Below, one piece after another: positions 55,385 through 64,000 of a stretch of DNA of 64,000 bases; the first letter of the stretch is position 1, and each line of letters opens with the position of its first letter. This DNA is from Rhizobium sp. (GTDB taxonomy: Bacteria; Pseudomonadota; Alphaproteobacteria; Rhizobiales; Rhizobiaceae), in the NCBI GenBank assembly GCA_027533385.1, contig JAPZUE010000025.1, positions 124,001 through 188,000 on the forward strand, read 5' to 3'. Position numbers and translations under genes: made by a program. The notes below the pieces were generated by a model. The model worked only from the letters and a program-made list of their open reading frames with translations, was not told where the DNA came from and ran no database searches.

Positions 55385-58300
55385 TCAGAACTGTTTCTGG
55401 AAATTCAGCTTCACCGTCTGGGCGTGGCCGCGATTGCTGTAATTGCCATCGAAGCTGACCCCGACCGAGGCCTGGTCGCCGAAGGGCATGTCGATGCCCG
55501 CCTGCAGCGCGAGGCTGTTTTCTGCAACCACCTTGCTCGAGGTGACGAAGTCGCTACCGCCGGCAAAGGAGAGCGAGGAGGACGCCTCGGTATCACCGAA
55601 GGCATGCTGCCAGGACGCTCCCCCGCGCAGGGTCACGGTATTGCCCGAGAGCTCAAGATCGGTCTGGGCCCTGAGGCCGAGATTGGTGAAGGTGATATCG
55701 GTGTCGCTGGCCGCACGGGTCAGCGAGGATGCACCGCCGCTTTCGGTGAAAGATGGCGTACGCATGTGCACCTGGGCCAGATTGACGAAGGGTTCGAGCC
55801 TGACATCCTCGACCTTCAGCTCGTAGCCGAGTTCGGCGAAGGCCTGGACCGTGTTGGTGCCATATTCGGCCGAGAGTTGATCGGTAAGGCTGCCGATATC
55901 GACCGTGCGTTCGGCCGATACGCGCTGATGCTTGTAGAGCGCGCCGAAGCGAAGCGCGAGCGGACCCCATTGGTTGCCGCCATAGAGACCGAGGTCGAAA
56001 TCGTCGCTGTCACCGCTGGAACGGCCGTCGGAGAGTTCGAAGAAGGCGGCCCCATAACCCGCCATGACACCGAGACGCCATGTCGTGTCGGCCAGAGCCG
56101 TATCGATGCCGAAGGCCACGCCCCCGATGGAATTGGAAAGATCGGCACTGCCGTTTTCGCCGAAGCTCTTGCCCCAGCCGCCATAGGCTTCACCCCAGGC
56201 GACAGGCCCCTGCGGTTTCGGCGGAGCGAGGATCGACTCGGCTGCGAGCTCAGCGGGGGTCTTCGTCTTTTCCTCGCCATAGGCGAGCGCACCTGACGTA
56301 TTTGCGCCGCTGGTGCCGCCCAAGGCAATCGCACCGTTGCGACCTGCGCCGGCGGAGCCGAAACTCGACCGGATGCGGTCACCGCCGAGATTGCGCATCA
56401 GGCCGGTATTCTCCAGGCTGGCGCTCAAACCTTGGGAATACACCGCGCCTGAGAGCTGCTGAAAGGCGGACGCCGCCGTGTTGTTGTCGAGCACGACGAC
56501 AGCCTCATAGACGGCGTTCCCCGCACCGAGGTTCTCGATGGCTCCCGCTGTGCTCGACTGGTTTGTCGTCTGGGCCACTTCGCTGAAACCAGTGCTGTTG
56601 CGGGTCAGGTTCAACGTGACGTCATTTGCGCCGTAGCTCAGGGCAGGATCGAGAAAACTGTAGCTGGACGATACTGTCGAGAAGGTTCCGGTCAGACCTC
56701 CGTCGGCCGAAAGGATCACATAGGATCGGCTCGAGCCATAGCCGCTCGACGGCCCCGAAACCAGGACGGAACCGCCGGTGAGCGAGGCAGTGCCCGTGGC
56801 GTGCAGCCTGTCACTCGTACCGGACTGCGGATTGACGTCGACCCTGTAGGTTGCGCCGGCGTTTATCGACAGGTTTCCATCGATATCAAGCCTGCCCACA
56901 CCCGTTCCACCAGGCGTGACCGTGGCGCCGCTCTGGATCGCGGTCGCGCCGATGGTCCCCGTTCCGCTGAGCGTGCCCCAGCCTGAGACCGCAAGCGTGC
57001 CGCCCAGGCGCGCATTGGCGAGCTGCAGCGTGCCACCGGAGATATCCGTTACACCGTTGAAGGCACTGCCATTTCCGCTATAGATCACCTTGCCATTGGC
57101 AACCGAGATGTCCCCGTCACCATCGATCACTGAGGCAAAGGAGAGGTCGGCACCGCCGAAGTTGAAGATCAACGATCCGTCACCCTCGCCGAAATGGATG
57201 GCTCGCGTGTTGAAGCCCGCCGTCCCGCCGGCCGTCTGACCGAGATCAGCCCCAATGATGAGTTTGCCGTTCGAACCGGATTCAGAAGCGATGATGATCT
57301 CATCCGCACTGACCGCACCGCCGCCGGCAATCGTAAGCGTGCCCGTTCCCTCCCTGCCGACATAGAGGTCGCCCGTGGTCACCCAGCTTGAGCCATTACC
57401 GGAGACGGTGGCCGTGCCCACCGATCCGTTATCATTGCCAATGAAGCTGCGTGCGGCGGTGACATCTCCGCCCAGGGCGACGGTCAGATCGCCTTCGCCG
57501 ACATGACCGACATTCAGGTCGCCCGAGACGTCCCACAGGGAGCCGGCACCGGTTACGGTCATCGCACCATAGGATCCCGCGAGATTGCCGAGCATGCCTG
57601 CGGCGTTTTCGATGGTCCCTCCGGCTGATATCGTCACCTGACCGCGCGCGCGATCGTTCTGACCGACATAGAGCGTTCCGCTGGTCGTCCAGGTCGAGCC
57701 GGAGCCACTGACCGTTACCTCGCTTTCGAACCCATCCTGCATGCCAACATAGCCGTTGGTGCTGGTCAGGTCGCCGCCGGCGAGAAGCTGAAGCGCGGCA
57801 TCACCGAAATCACCGACATAGATGCTGCCGCTGCTGTCCCAAAGGCTGTCATTGCCGGTAATGGTGACCGTGCCTGAGCCAGTCGCCTCGTCGCCGATGA
57901 CACCACCGACCGAATTGACTACGCCGCCATTCGTGATCGACAGGGCACCAACGCCGTACCCTCCGACGACCAGCGAGCCGGATATATCCCAGAGCGAGCC
58001 CCTGCCATTGACCGTAACCCTGCCTTCGGAATTCGTGCTGTCGCCGAGCACGGCAGAGCTGCTGTTCACCGTGGCGCCGGCCAGGATGTCGAGCGTGCCA
58101 TCGCCCGGGGTCGCGCTTGAGGCATCGGACCGATCACCGCCGATGCGCAGCGCATCGGTGGTCCAGGAGGAACCGCTGCCGCTGACCGTCACTGAAGCGG
58201 TGGAATGGCGACCGATGACTGCATCGCCATTCTCGACGGACGCTCCGGCCAGGATGTCGAGCGTCGAGTCCCCGAAATTGCCGACATAGAGGCTGCCAGT

Positions 58301-59161
58301 GTTGATCCAGCTGGTGCCGGAGCCGGTCACCGTCACGCTGCTGCCATCGGAGCCGGACGCATCGCCGATGATGGCAGAGGTGCCGGTGACATCTGCGTTC
58401 TCCTTGATCAGAAGCGTGCCAACACCGCCGCCGCCGATTGTCAGGGCGTCGGTCAGCGTCCATGTGGAATCGGTCGCGATCGTCACATCACCAGACGAGC
58501 CCGCGCCATCGGCGATGATCGTTCGGCCCGTCTCGGCCGTGGCGTCCTGCTCCAGGGTGAACGTGCCCGAACCGTCGGAACCGACATAGAGGCTTGAGGC
58601 TTCGAAATTGCTCTGGTTCGACACTTCCAGCGTGCCGATACCGGTTGCCCCGACCCCAAGATGGAGCACACCACCAAGGAACTCGCTCGCTGTCAGGACC
58701 CGTACCGTGCCAGTGCCACTGTTGCCGATTAGGGTCTCGCCGCTGTTGACCCAGCTTCCGAAACTGCCCGTGACGGTGATGGTGCCTGTGGCTCCCGCAC
58801 TGTCTCCAAGGGTGGCATCGGTGGTGGTGAGACCTTCCCGTATCGTCAGGCCACCCTGGGCACCTGCGTCTTTGCCAACAGAGACAGTCGCCGCAGCACC
58901 ATCGGCACCATCAAGCAGTACGCCCGGCGCATCGATCCGCACGTCGTCTGCCGAGGTCGGAGCATGCGCGGCGCCCGTCCAGTTGCCTGGAGTAAACCAG
59001 TCGTTGCTGACGGCCCCACTCCAGGAGAGGCTGTCGGCCAGCGCGGCACCGGTGGAGAGTAACAGGGTTGCCGCACTCACCGACGCAAGAAGCGATGAAC
59101 GGCGGCGCACTGCATGAGAATATCCGAACAAAAGAACGCCCCGGTCGCAACGACCGCCCAC
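55385..59161 (-). CDS. Autotransporter (type Va secretion) with tandem T5SS/PEP-CTERM-type passenger repeats
   Basis: This is a large secreted surface protein of up to 1258 residues. A signal peptide (about 18-42, cut after ALA) leads into a passenger built from about ten repeats of roughly 50 residues (about 90-620). The repeats show the pattern S-x-W-x3-G-x-LYVG ... G-x-L-x-I-x2-GG-x-V, as in the T5SS/PEP-CTERM-associated repeat family. An autotransporter-associated beta-strand repeat follows near 690-730, then a region before the barrel (GAGNAVYEAVVVLDNN). The C-terminal beta-barrel (about 984-1258) ends with Phe. The GTG at 59161 is the longest start. GTG at 59110 (MRRRSSLLASV) may be the true one. 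It probably acts in adhesion or biofilm. It looks like an accessory gene set among core genes. Confidence 0.9.
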   Translation of the reverse strand: MGGRCDRGVLLFGYSHAVRRRSSLLASVSAATLLLSTGAALADSLSWSGAVSNDWFTPGNWTGAAHAPTSADDVRIDAPGVLLDGADGAAATVSVGKDAGAQGGLTIREGLTTTDATLGDSAGATGTITVTGSFGSWVNSGETLIGNSGTGTVRVLTASEFLGGVLHLGVGATGIGTLEVSNQSNFEASSLYVGSDGSGTFTLEQDATAETGRTIIADGAGSSGDVTIATDSTWTLTDALTIGGGGVGTLLIKENADVTGTSAIIGDASGSDGSSVTVTGSGTSWINTGSLYVGNFGDSTLDILAGASVENGDAVIGRHSTASVTVSGSGSSWTTDALRIGGDRSDASSATPGDGTLDILAGATVNSSSAVLGDSTNSEGRVTVNGRGSLWDISGSLVVGGYGVGALSITNGGVVNSVGGVIGDEATGSGTVTITGNDSLWDSSGSIYVGDFGDAALQLLAGGDLTSTNGYVGMQDGFESEVTVSGSGSTWTTSGTLYVGQNDRARGQVTISAGGTIENAAGMLGNLAGSYGAMTVTGAGSLWDVSGDLNVGHVGEGDLTVALGGDVTAARSFIGNDNGSVGTATVSGNGSSWVTTGDLYVGREGTGTLTIAGGGAVSADEIIIASESGSNGKLIIGADLGQTAGGTAGFNTRAIHFGEGDGSLIFNFGGADLSFASVIDGDGDISVANGKVIYSGNGSAFNGVTDISGGTLQLANARLGGTLAVSGWGTLSGTGTIGATAIQSGATVTPGGTGVGRLDIDGNLSINAGATYRVDVNPQSGTSDRLHATGTASLTGGSVLVSGPSSGYGSSRSYVILSADGGLTGTFSTVSSSYSFLDPALSYGANDVTLNLTRNSTGFSEVAQTTNQSSTAGAIENLGAGNAVYEAVVVLDNNTAASAFQQLSGAVYSQGLSASLENTGLMRNLGGDRIRSSFGSAGAGRNGAIALGGTSGANTSGALAYGEEKTKTPAELAAESILAPPKPQGPVAWGEAYGGWGKSFGENGSADLSNSIGGVAFGIDTALADTTWRLGVMAGYGAAFFELSDGRSSGDSDDFDLGLYGGNQWGPLALRFGALYKHQRVSAERTVDIGSLTDQLSAEYGTNTVQAFAELGYELKVEDVRLEPFVNLAQVHMRTPSFTESGGASSLTRAASDTDITFTNLGLRAQTDLELSGNTVTLRGGASWQHAFGDTEASSSLSFAGGSDFVTSSKVVAENSLALQAGIDMPFGDQASVGVSFDGNYSNRGHAQTVKLNFQKQF

Positions 59162-59270
59162 ACAAGATCTGAAGTTGAGTGGACAGTATCACGCCGGGGC
59201 GAAGCTCAAAGGCAAGGATTCCGCCAAAGTCCGCAAGGATTCAGACCAACCTTGAGTATAGATCCTTGAA

Positions 59271-60854
59271 TCACGCCGCCTTGGCGACGTGATATTCCTT
59301 GATGGCGACCATCTTGATCGCGGGGTAACGCTCGGACTCGTAGCGCAGCGAAAACTGGTCCTGCGCCATGAAGACGGGATCGCCGTCGAGATCGCGGCAG
59401 ATGTCGCCACGGCGCTGGGTCATGAACTTTTCCAGATCGTCCTTGTTCTCGGCCGAGATCCAGCGGCAGACGGAGAAGCGCGACATTTCGAAGGAGACCG
59501 GCAGGCCGTATTCGCCCTGGAGGCGCTCCTTCAAGACGTCGAGCTGCAGCGCGCCGACGACGCCGACGATGGCGGGCGAGCCGTCTTCCGGCGAGAAGAG
59601 CTGCACGACGCCCTCTTCGGCCATCTGCTGCAGGGCTTCCTTCAGCTTTTTCGCCTTCATCGCATCTTCCAGCCGCACGCGGCGCAGGATTTCTGGCGAG
59701 AAGTTCGGCACGCCCTGAAAGACCAGGTTTTCGCCTTCGGTCAGCGTGTCGCCGATGCGCAGGGTGCCGTGGTTCGGGATGCCGACGACATCTCCGGCAT
59801 AGGCCGTATCCGCCAGCTGACGCTGCGAGGCAAAGAAGAACTGCGGTGCGGTCAGGCCCATCTGCTTGCCGGTGCGGGCAAGGCGTGCCTTCATGCCGCG
59901 CTCGAGCTTGCCGGAGCAGATGCGGGCAAAGGCGATGCGGTCGCGGTGGTTCGGGTCCATGTTGGCCTGGATCTTGAAGACGAAGGCCGTCATCTTTTCT
60001 TCCGCCGCATGCACCGTGCGGGTATCGGCCACCTGGTCGCGCGGCGGGGGCGCATAAGCACCCAACGCATTGATCAGGTCACGAACACCGAAGTTCCTCA
60101 GCGCCGAGCCGAAGAAGACCGGCGTCATATGGCCTTCGAGGAAGCTCTGGCGATCGAAGGGCCGGCAGGCCTCGCGGGCGAGCTCCAGCTCGTCGATGAA
60201 GGCCTGGCGTTCGTTTTCGGGCAGGTTTTCCGCGACACTCTGCGGACCATTGACCTTGACCGGCTCAACCTGCGCATCGCCGCCACGATAGGTGTTGTTG
60301 GCGAGATGATAGGAGCCGCAGAAGGTCTTGGAGCGACCGACCGGCCAGGTGATCGGGGCGGTGTCGAGCGCCAGCTTTTCTTCCACTTCGTCGAGGATCT
60401 CGAAGGGATCGCGGCTTTCGCGGTCCATCTTGTTGACGAAGGTGATGATCGGGATGTCGCGCATGCGGCAGACTTCGAACAGCTTCAGCGTACGCGGCTC
60501 GATACCCTTGGCGGCATCGATGACCATGACGGCCGCGTCCACCGCTGTGAGCGTGCGATAGGTGTCGTCGGCGAAGTCTTCGTGGCCGGGCGTGTCGAGG
60601 ATGTTGAAGACATTGCCTTCGTATTCGAAGGTCATGACCGAGGTCACGACCGAAATGCCGCGCTCGCGCTCGATCTTCATCCAGTCCGACCGGGTCTGAA
60701 TGCGATCCTTCTTCGCCTTGACTTCACCGGCAAGCTGGATGGCACCGCCGAACAGCAGCAGCTTTTCGGTGAGCGTCGTCTTACCCGCATCCGGGTGCGC
60801 GATAATAGCAAAGGTGCGGCGGCGGGAGACCGCCTCGGCGAGCGTTTCAGCCAT
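59271..60854 (-). CDS. prfC: Peptide chain release factor 3
   Basis: This translational GTPase recycles RF1 and RF2 after termination and helps quality control. The 527 residues show the G1 motif HPDAGKTT, G3 DTPGHEDF, G4 NKMDRE and the RF3-specific C-terminal domains. I start at the ATG 60852-60854 (MAETLAEAVSRRRTF). An in-frame extension to 61001 would read back across the dut promoter region and is rejected. It is divergent from dut. Confidence 0.96.
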   Translation of the reverse strand: MAETLAEAVSRRRTFAIIAHPDAGKTTLTEKLLLFGGAIQLAGEVKAKKDRIQTRSDWMKIERERGISVVTSVMTFEYEGNVFNILDTPGHEDFADDTYRTLTAVDAAVMVIDAAKGIEPRTLKLFEVCRMRDIPIITFVNKMDRESRDPFEILDEVEEKLALDTAPITWPVGRSKTFCGSYHLANNTYRGGDAQVEPVKVNGPQSVAENLPENERQAFIDELELAREACRPFDRQSFLEGHMTPVFFGSALRNFGVRDLINALGAYAPPPRDQVADTRTVHAAEEKMTAFVFKIQANMDPNHRDRIAFARICSGKLERGMKARLARTGKQMGLTAPQFFFASQRQLADTAYAGDVVGIPNHGTLRIGDTLTEGENLVFQGVPNFSPEILRRVRLEDAMKAKKLKEALQQMAEEGVVQLFSPEDGSPAIVGVVGALQLDVLKERLQGEYGLPVSFEMSRFSVCRWISAENKDDLEKFMTQRRGDICRDLDGDPVFMAQDQFSLRYESERYPAIKMVAIKEYHVAKAA

Positions 60855-60941
60855 ATCTCTGGAATTCCTTCTAGTCGGGCGGTTATCTAGCGTTTCGAGG
60901 GCCAATATGCAATTGAGCGCGGGCAACAAAGGAAATCCGCC

Positions 60942-61418
60942 ATGGTCGCAATCCGTTCCGACATCCTCGGTCCCGTGCTCAACCTCAAGCGCCTGCCGCA
61001 TGGCGAAGGGCTGGATCTTCCGGCCTATGAGACCATTGGCGCGGCGGGGATGGATCTGCGCGCCGCCGTCGAAGGTGGCGAGCCGATGACGCTCGCACCG
61101 GGTGCGCGGGCGCTGGTGCCCACCGGCTTCATCATGGAGATCCCCGAAGGCTTCGAAGCGCAGATCCGGCCACGCTCGGGGCTCGCCTTCAAGAACGGCG
61201 TGACCTGCCTCAACACACCCGGCACCATCGACAGTGATTATCGCGGCGAGGTGAAGGTGCTGCTCATCAATCTCGGCCAGGAGAATTTCGTTATCACCCG
61301 CGGCATGCGCATCGCCCAGATGGTGATCGCGCCGGTGATGCAGGTGCGGGTCACGGAGGTGAACGAGACGAGCGATACCGCGCGCGGTGCCGGCGGGTTC
61401 GGGTCCACAGGGGTTTGA
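60942..61418 (+). CDS. dut: Deoxyuridine 5'-triphosphate nucleotidohydrolase
   Basis: dUTPase hydrolyses dUTP to dUMP, keeping uracil out of DNA and supplying dTMP synthesis. The 158 residues carry the five trimeric dUTPase motifs: [34 protein letters not shown] and the glycine-rich C-terminal GAGGFGSTG. The ATG has AAAGGAAATCCGCC upstream. In many rhizobia dut follows coaBC closely. Here nearly 10 kb separates them. Confidence 0.97.
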   Translation: MVAIRSDILGPVLNLKRLPHGEGLDLPAYETIGAAGMDLRAAVEGGEPMTLAPGARALVPTGFIMEIPEGFEAQIRPRSGLAFKNGVTCLNTPGTIDSDYRGEVKVLLINLGQENFVITRGMRIAQMVIAPVMQVRVTEVNETSDTARGAGGFGSTGV

Positions 61419-61430
61419 TGAGGGCTGCGG

Positions 61431-62063
61431 CTAGCGCTGCGCTTCCGTCACCATGCGGATCGCGAGAGCGGCGAGCACCGTGCCCATAAGCCAGCGCTGC
61501 ACCACCATCCAGAACGGGCGCCCGGCGAGGAAGAGCGCAATAGAGCCTGCGGACAGGGCGATCAGGCCGTTGCCGGTCACGCCGATGACGATCTGCGTGA
61601 AACCCAGAACCAGCGACTGGAGCAGAACGCTGCCGCGGGTTGGATCGATGAACTGTGGCAAAAGCGACATGTAGAGAATCGCCACTTTGGGGTTCAGCAG
61701 GTTGGTGACAAGTCCCATGAAGAAGAGCTTGCGGGGACTGTCAGCAGGCAGATCACTCACATGAAAGGGCGAGCGGCCTCCAGGCCTCAACGCTTGCCAG
61801 GCGAGCCAGCCCAGATAGAGCGCGCCACAGAATTTCAGCACCTCGAAGGCGAAGGGAACGGCGAGCAGCAGGACGGTGATGCCAAAAGCTGCGAGAAGCA
61901 TGTAGACGACAAAGCCGAGCGCCACGCCGCCCAGCGAAATGAGGCCTGCCATGGGGCCTTGGCAGATAGACCGGGACACCAGATAGATCATGTTCGGCCC
62001 GGGCGTCAGGACCATACCAAGGCAGACAAGGCTGAAGGCAAGGAATGCGGGCATGCTTGGCAC
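61431..62063 (-). CDS. LysE/RhtB-family amino-acid exporter
   Basis: The 210-residue inner-membrane protein has about six hydrophobic helices and the family's N-terminal signature VLTPGPNMIYLVSRSI. GLVTNLLNPKVAILYMSLLPQFID in the middle is the other LysE/RhtB hallmark. The substrate could be an amino acid such as homoserine, threonine or lysine. Sequence does not decide this. It is divergent from a second LysE-type gene across 123 bases and converges with dut. Confidence 0.9.
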   Translation of the reverse strand: MPSMPAFLAFSLVCLGMVLTPGPNMIYLVSRSICQGPMAGLISLGGVALGFVVYMLLAAFGITVLLLAVPFAFEVLKFCGALYLGWLAWQALRPGGRSPFHVSDLPADSPRKLFFMGLVTNLLNPKVAILYMSLLPQFIDPTRGSVLLQSLVLGFTQIVIGVTGNGLIALSAGSIALFLAGRPFWMVVQRWLMGTVLAALAIRMVTEAQR

Positions 62064-62186
62064 GAGATCGTTTCCTCACGGCGGTTGATACCTCGTAACG
62101 GCGACCGGCTGGGGGCTGCAATCGCGATCGTGTCGCCGTTGCAAGTCTTACCGCCCGAGATTAGGAATGGGCGAGGAGGAGCCCCC

Positions 62187-62804
62187 ATGACCCTGACCAC
62201 GATCATTGCCTATTGCGGCGCTCTCTTTATCGCGGCGGCCATTCCCGGACCGGGCATGACCGCGATCGTGGCCCGGGCACTCGGTTCCGGTTTCCGGCCG
62301 ACCTTCTTCATGGGGCTTGGGCTCATCCTCGGCGACCTCGTCTATCTGACCGCTGTGATCCTCGGGCTATCGGTTCTGGCCAAGACATTCGTGACGCCCT
62401 TCATCATCCTGAAGTTCCTCGGCGCGGCTTATCTCGTCTATATCGCCTGGAAGCTCTGGACCGCAGGGCTCGTTCCGCAGGACATCAAGGCGGAAAAGGC
62501 GATGCGCCCGTGGATGTCCTTCCTGTCCGGACTGCTCGTGACGCTCGGCAACCCGAAGACCATGCTGTTTTACGTCGCGCTGGTGCCGACGCTGATTCCG
62601 CTCGAGGCGATTGGGCTTGCCGACTATATCCTGCTCGTCGGTCTGACCTTCATCGTGCTGATGGCGGTCCTGCTGCCCTATATCCTGCTCGCTGCCCAGG
62701 CGCGCGGATTGCTGAAGCGTCCCGAAGCCCTGAAGCTTCTCAACCGCAGCGCGGCCGGCATTCTCGCGGGCACTGCCGCCTATATCGCGGTGCGCGCCAG
62801 TTGA
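62187..62804 (+). CDS. LysE/RhtB-family amino-acid exporter, second copy
   Basis: The 205-residue membrane protein has six hydrophobic helices, the signature AAIPGPGMTAIVARAL near residue 16 and LLVTLGNPKTMLFYVALVPTL near residue 120. It is clearly of the same superfamily as the divergent gene at 61431 but only distantly similar (PGPGMT against PGPNMI), so the pair is not a fresh duplication. GAGGAGGAGCCCCC before the ATG fixes the start. In-frame extension upstream to 61761 is antisense to the first exporter and rejected. Confidence 0.9.
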   Translation: MTLTTIIAYCGALFIAAAIPGPGMTAIVARALGSGFRPTFFMGLGLILGDLVYLTAVILGLSVLAKTFVTPFIILKFLGAAYLVYIAWKLWTAGLVPQDIKAEKAMRPWMSFLSGLLVTLGNPKTMLFYVALVPTLIPLEAIGLADYILLVGLTFIVLMAVLLPYILLAAQARGLLKRPEALKLLNRSAAGILAGTAAYIAVRAS

Positions 62805-62949
62805 GCGCCGCCAAGGCGCCTCAGAGAGCATCGCGCGGGTGACCAAGGCAGATTTTTCCAAGGATGGCCTGTCGGGCGACATGAGCATGCTGGCATGCAC
62901 GCAGCCTGCGGCGTAAGCTCGGCTCAACCAAATCACCAGGGAGAAACAC

Positions 62950-63918
62950 ATGACTGAGCAGAAGAAACCCGGTCGCGGACGCATCTATGGTTCGATCACG
63001 GAGACGATCGGCGATACGCCGATCGTGCGGCTCGACAAGCTGGCCAAGGAAAAGGGCGTGAAGGCGCACCTGCTCGCGAAGCTCGAATTCTTCAATCCGA
63101 TCGCCTCGGTCAAGGACCGCATCGGCGTCGCCATGATCGAGAGCCTGGAAGCCCAGGGCAAGATCATCCCTGGCAAGACCACGCTGATCGAGCCGACCTC
63201 CGGCAATACCGGCATCGCACTCGCCTTCGCGGCTGCCGCCAAGGGCTATCGCCTGATCCTCACGATGCCCGAGACCATGTCGATCGAGCGCCGCAAGATG
63301 CTGGCGCTGCTCGGCGCAGAGCTCGTGCTGACCGAAGGCGCCAAGGGTATGAAGGGTGCCATCGCCAAGGCGCAGGAGCTGGCCGAAACGACACCGGACG
63401 CGATCATCCCGCAGCAGTTCGAAAACCCGGCCAATCCTGAAATCCACCGCAAGACGACGGCGGAAGAAATCTGGAACGACACGGATGGTCAGATCGACAT
63501 CCTCGTCTCCGGGATCGGCACCGGTGGCACGATCACCGGCACCGGCCAGGTGCTGAAGAGCCGCAAGCCGGAGATCAAGATCGTCGCCGTCGAACCGGCC
63601 GATAGCCCCGTTCTCTCGGGCGGCAATCCCGGACCGCACAAGATCCAGGGGATCGGTGCCGGCTTTGCGCCTGCCATTCTCGACACCCACGTCTATGACG
63701 AGGTCGTCACTGTCACCAATGACGAAGCCTTCGAGCATGCCCGTCTTGTTGCCCGCCTTGAGGGCGTTCCGGTCGGCATTTCCTCGGGTGCGGCCCTGAC
63801 CGCCGCGATCAAGCTTGGCCAGCGCGAGGAAAATGCCGGCAAGACGATCGTCGTGATCATCCCCTCCTTCGCCGAGCGTTATCTCTCGACCGCGCTGTTT
63901 GCCGGACTCGGCGAGTGA
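62950..63918 (+). CDS. cysK: Cysteine synthase A (O-acetylserine sulfhydrylase)
   Basis: This PLP enzyme makes cysteine from O-acetylserine and sulfide. The 322 residues show PLP-binding Lys55 in NPIASVKDR, the [10 protein letters not shown] substrate loop and the [12 protein letters not shown] phosphate loop. The tail GLGE is not the usual Ile-ending peptide context for binding by a partner. CAGGGAGAAACAC precedes the ATG. A strong hairpin follows the stop. metK and cysK place two sulfur-metabolism genes at opposite ends of the window. Confidence 0.96.
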   Translation: MTEQKKPGRGRIYGSITETIGDTPIVRLDKLAKEKGVKAHLLAKLEFFNPIASVKDRIGVAMIESLEAQGKIIPGKTTLIEPTSGNTGIALAFAAAAKGYRLILTMPETMSIERRKMLALLGAELVLTEGAKGMKGAIAKAQELAETTPDAIIPQQFENPANPEIHRKTTAEEIWNDTDGQIDILVSGIGTGGTITGTGQVLKSRKPEIKIVAVEPADSPVLSGGNPGPHKIQGIGAGFAPAILDTHVYDEVVTVTNDEAFEHARLVARLEGVPVGISSGAALTAAIKLGQREENAGKTIVVIIPSFAERYLSTALFAGLGE

Positions 63919-63929
63919 GTTCATCTTCC

Positions 63930-63958
63930 AGAACGCCGGAGCATGCCTCCGGCGTTCT
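63930..63958 (+). terminator. Hairpin downstream of cysK
   Basis: AGAACGCCGGAG (63930-63941) pairs perfectly with CTCCGGCGTTCT (63947-63958), loop CATGC, 12 bases after the cysK stop. The T run is poor, but the stem is strong enough to act as a terminator. The last 40 bases of the window show nothing more. Confidence 0.7.
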
Positions 63959-64000
63959 GCTCGTGATTGCGGGCGCCTCTTTGCCGGGTTAGGATGATTT

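Noticed and set aside
55382..56296. Plus-strand frame opposite the autotransporter barrel
   Set aside because: It is antisense to the conserved beta-barrel ending in Phe and lacks a ribosome site.
57301..58891. Tandem repeats in the autotransporter as a CRISPR or microsatellite array
   Set aside because: The repetition is at protein level with about 50-residue units and diverged DNA. There are no identical short repeats with spacers.

Overview
This is a 64-kb piece of the main chromosome of an alphaproteobacterium of the order Rhizobiales, most likely family Rhizobiaceae (Rhizobium / Agrobacterium / Sinorhizobium relatives). The base composition is GC-rich. The gene content includes rhizobial markers: a PraR/PhrR-type Xre regulator beside metK, a Fur protein of the Mur type, the ornithine-lipid genes olsA and olsB, a long-form HPF between rpoN and ptsN, and promoters close to the rhizobial CTTGAC-N17-CTATAT form. 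From memory, the order metK-praR-lnt-corC-ybeY-ybeZ-miaB-olsA-mur-rimI-tsaB ... glnD-mutS-malic enzyme ... olsB-lspA ... lptCAB-rpoN-hpf-ptsN ... grpE-hrcA-rph ... dnaA-rpsT ... fpg-ubiE-ubiB-coaBC closely follows Sinorhizobium meliloti. Nearly all of the window is therefore vertically inherited core genome.

Layout. 1-1.6 kb: 5' part of a nucleoside hydrolase, then an hsp20-DUF1150 heat-shock pair. 1.6-15.1 kb: a long minus-strand block of housekeeping genes (trmB, metK, praR, lnt, corC-like, ybeY, ybeZ, miaB, olsA, mur, rimI, tsaB, nfuA, universal stress protein, trpS). 15.2-16.3 kb: a VOC gene broken by one in-frame stop, and a secreted M15 peptidase. 16.3-26 kb: murJ-glnD-mutS on minus and a two-domain malic enzyme on plus. 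26-28.5 kb: a LysR regulator, a possible small gene, a 278-bp MITE-like repeat and olsB, whose stop codon lies in the end of the repeat. 28.6-32 kb: lspA, two RNA methyltransferases, a LapA protein and ihfB. 32-37.3 kb: lptC-lptA-lptB-rpoN-hpf-ptsN. 37.4-42.7 kb: grpE, hrcA, then rph-rdgB-hemW-methyltransferase. 42.8-45.4 kb: dnaA and rpsT with an unusual AT-rich region between them. 45.6-53.5 kb: enoyl-CoA hydratase, fpg, ubiE-ubiB, coaBC-yjbR, a class II amidotransferase and a pirin. 53.5-64 kb: TPP-riboswitch-controlled thiD, a HAD phosphatase, a large autotransporter (the main accessory gene), prfC, dut, two divergent LysE exporters and cysK.

Functional themes are envelope building (lnt, lspA, murJ, lptCAB, ornithine lipids, autotransporter), RNA modification and ribosome maturation (trmB, ybeY, miaB, rimI, tsaB, trmH, rlmI-like, rph), nitrogen and stress control (glnD, rpoN, ptsN, hpf, hrcA/grpE, hsp20) and cofactor supply (metK, nfuA, ubiE/B, coaBC, thiD, hemW). 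I see no CRISPR array, tRNA, rRNA, prophage or complete insertion sequence. I do not see a clear new multigene system. The most unusual signals are the MITE-like element abutting olsB, the cluster of five GANTC sites upstream of dnaA, the palindrome upstream of metK, the broken VOC gene and the repeat-built autotransporter.
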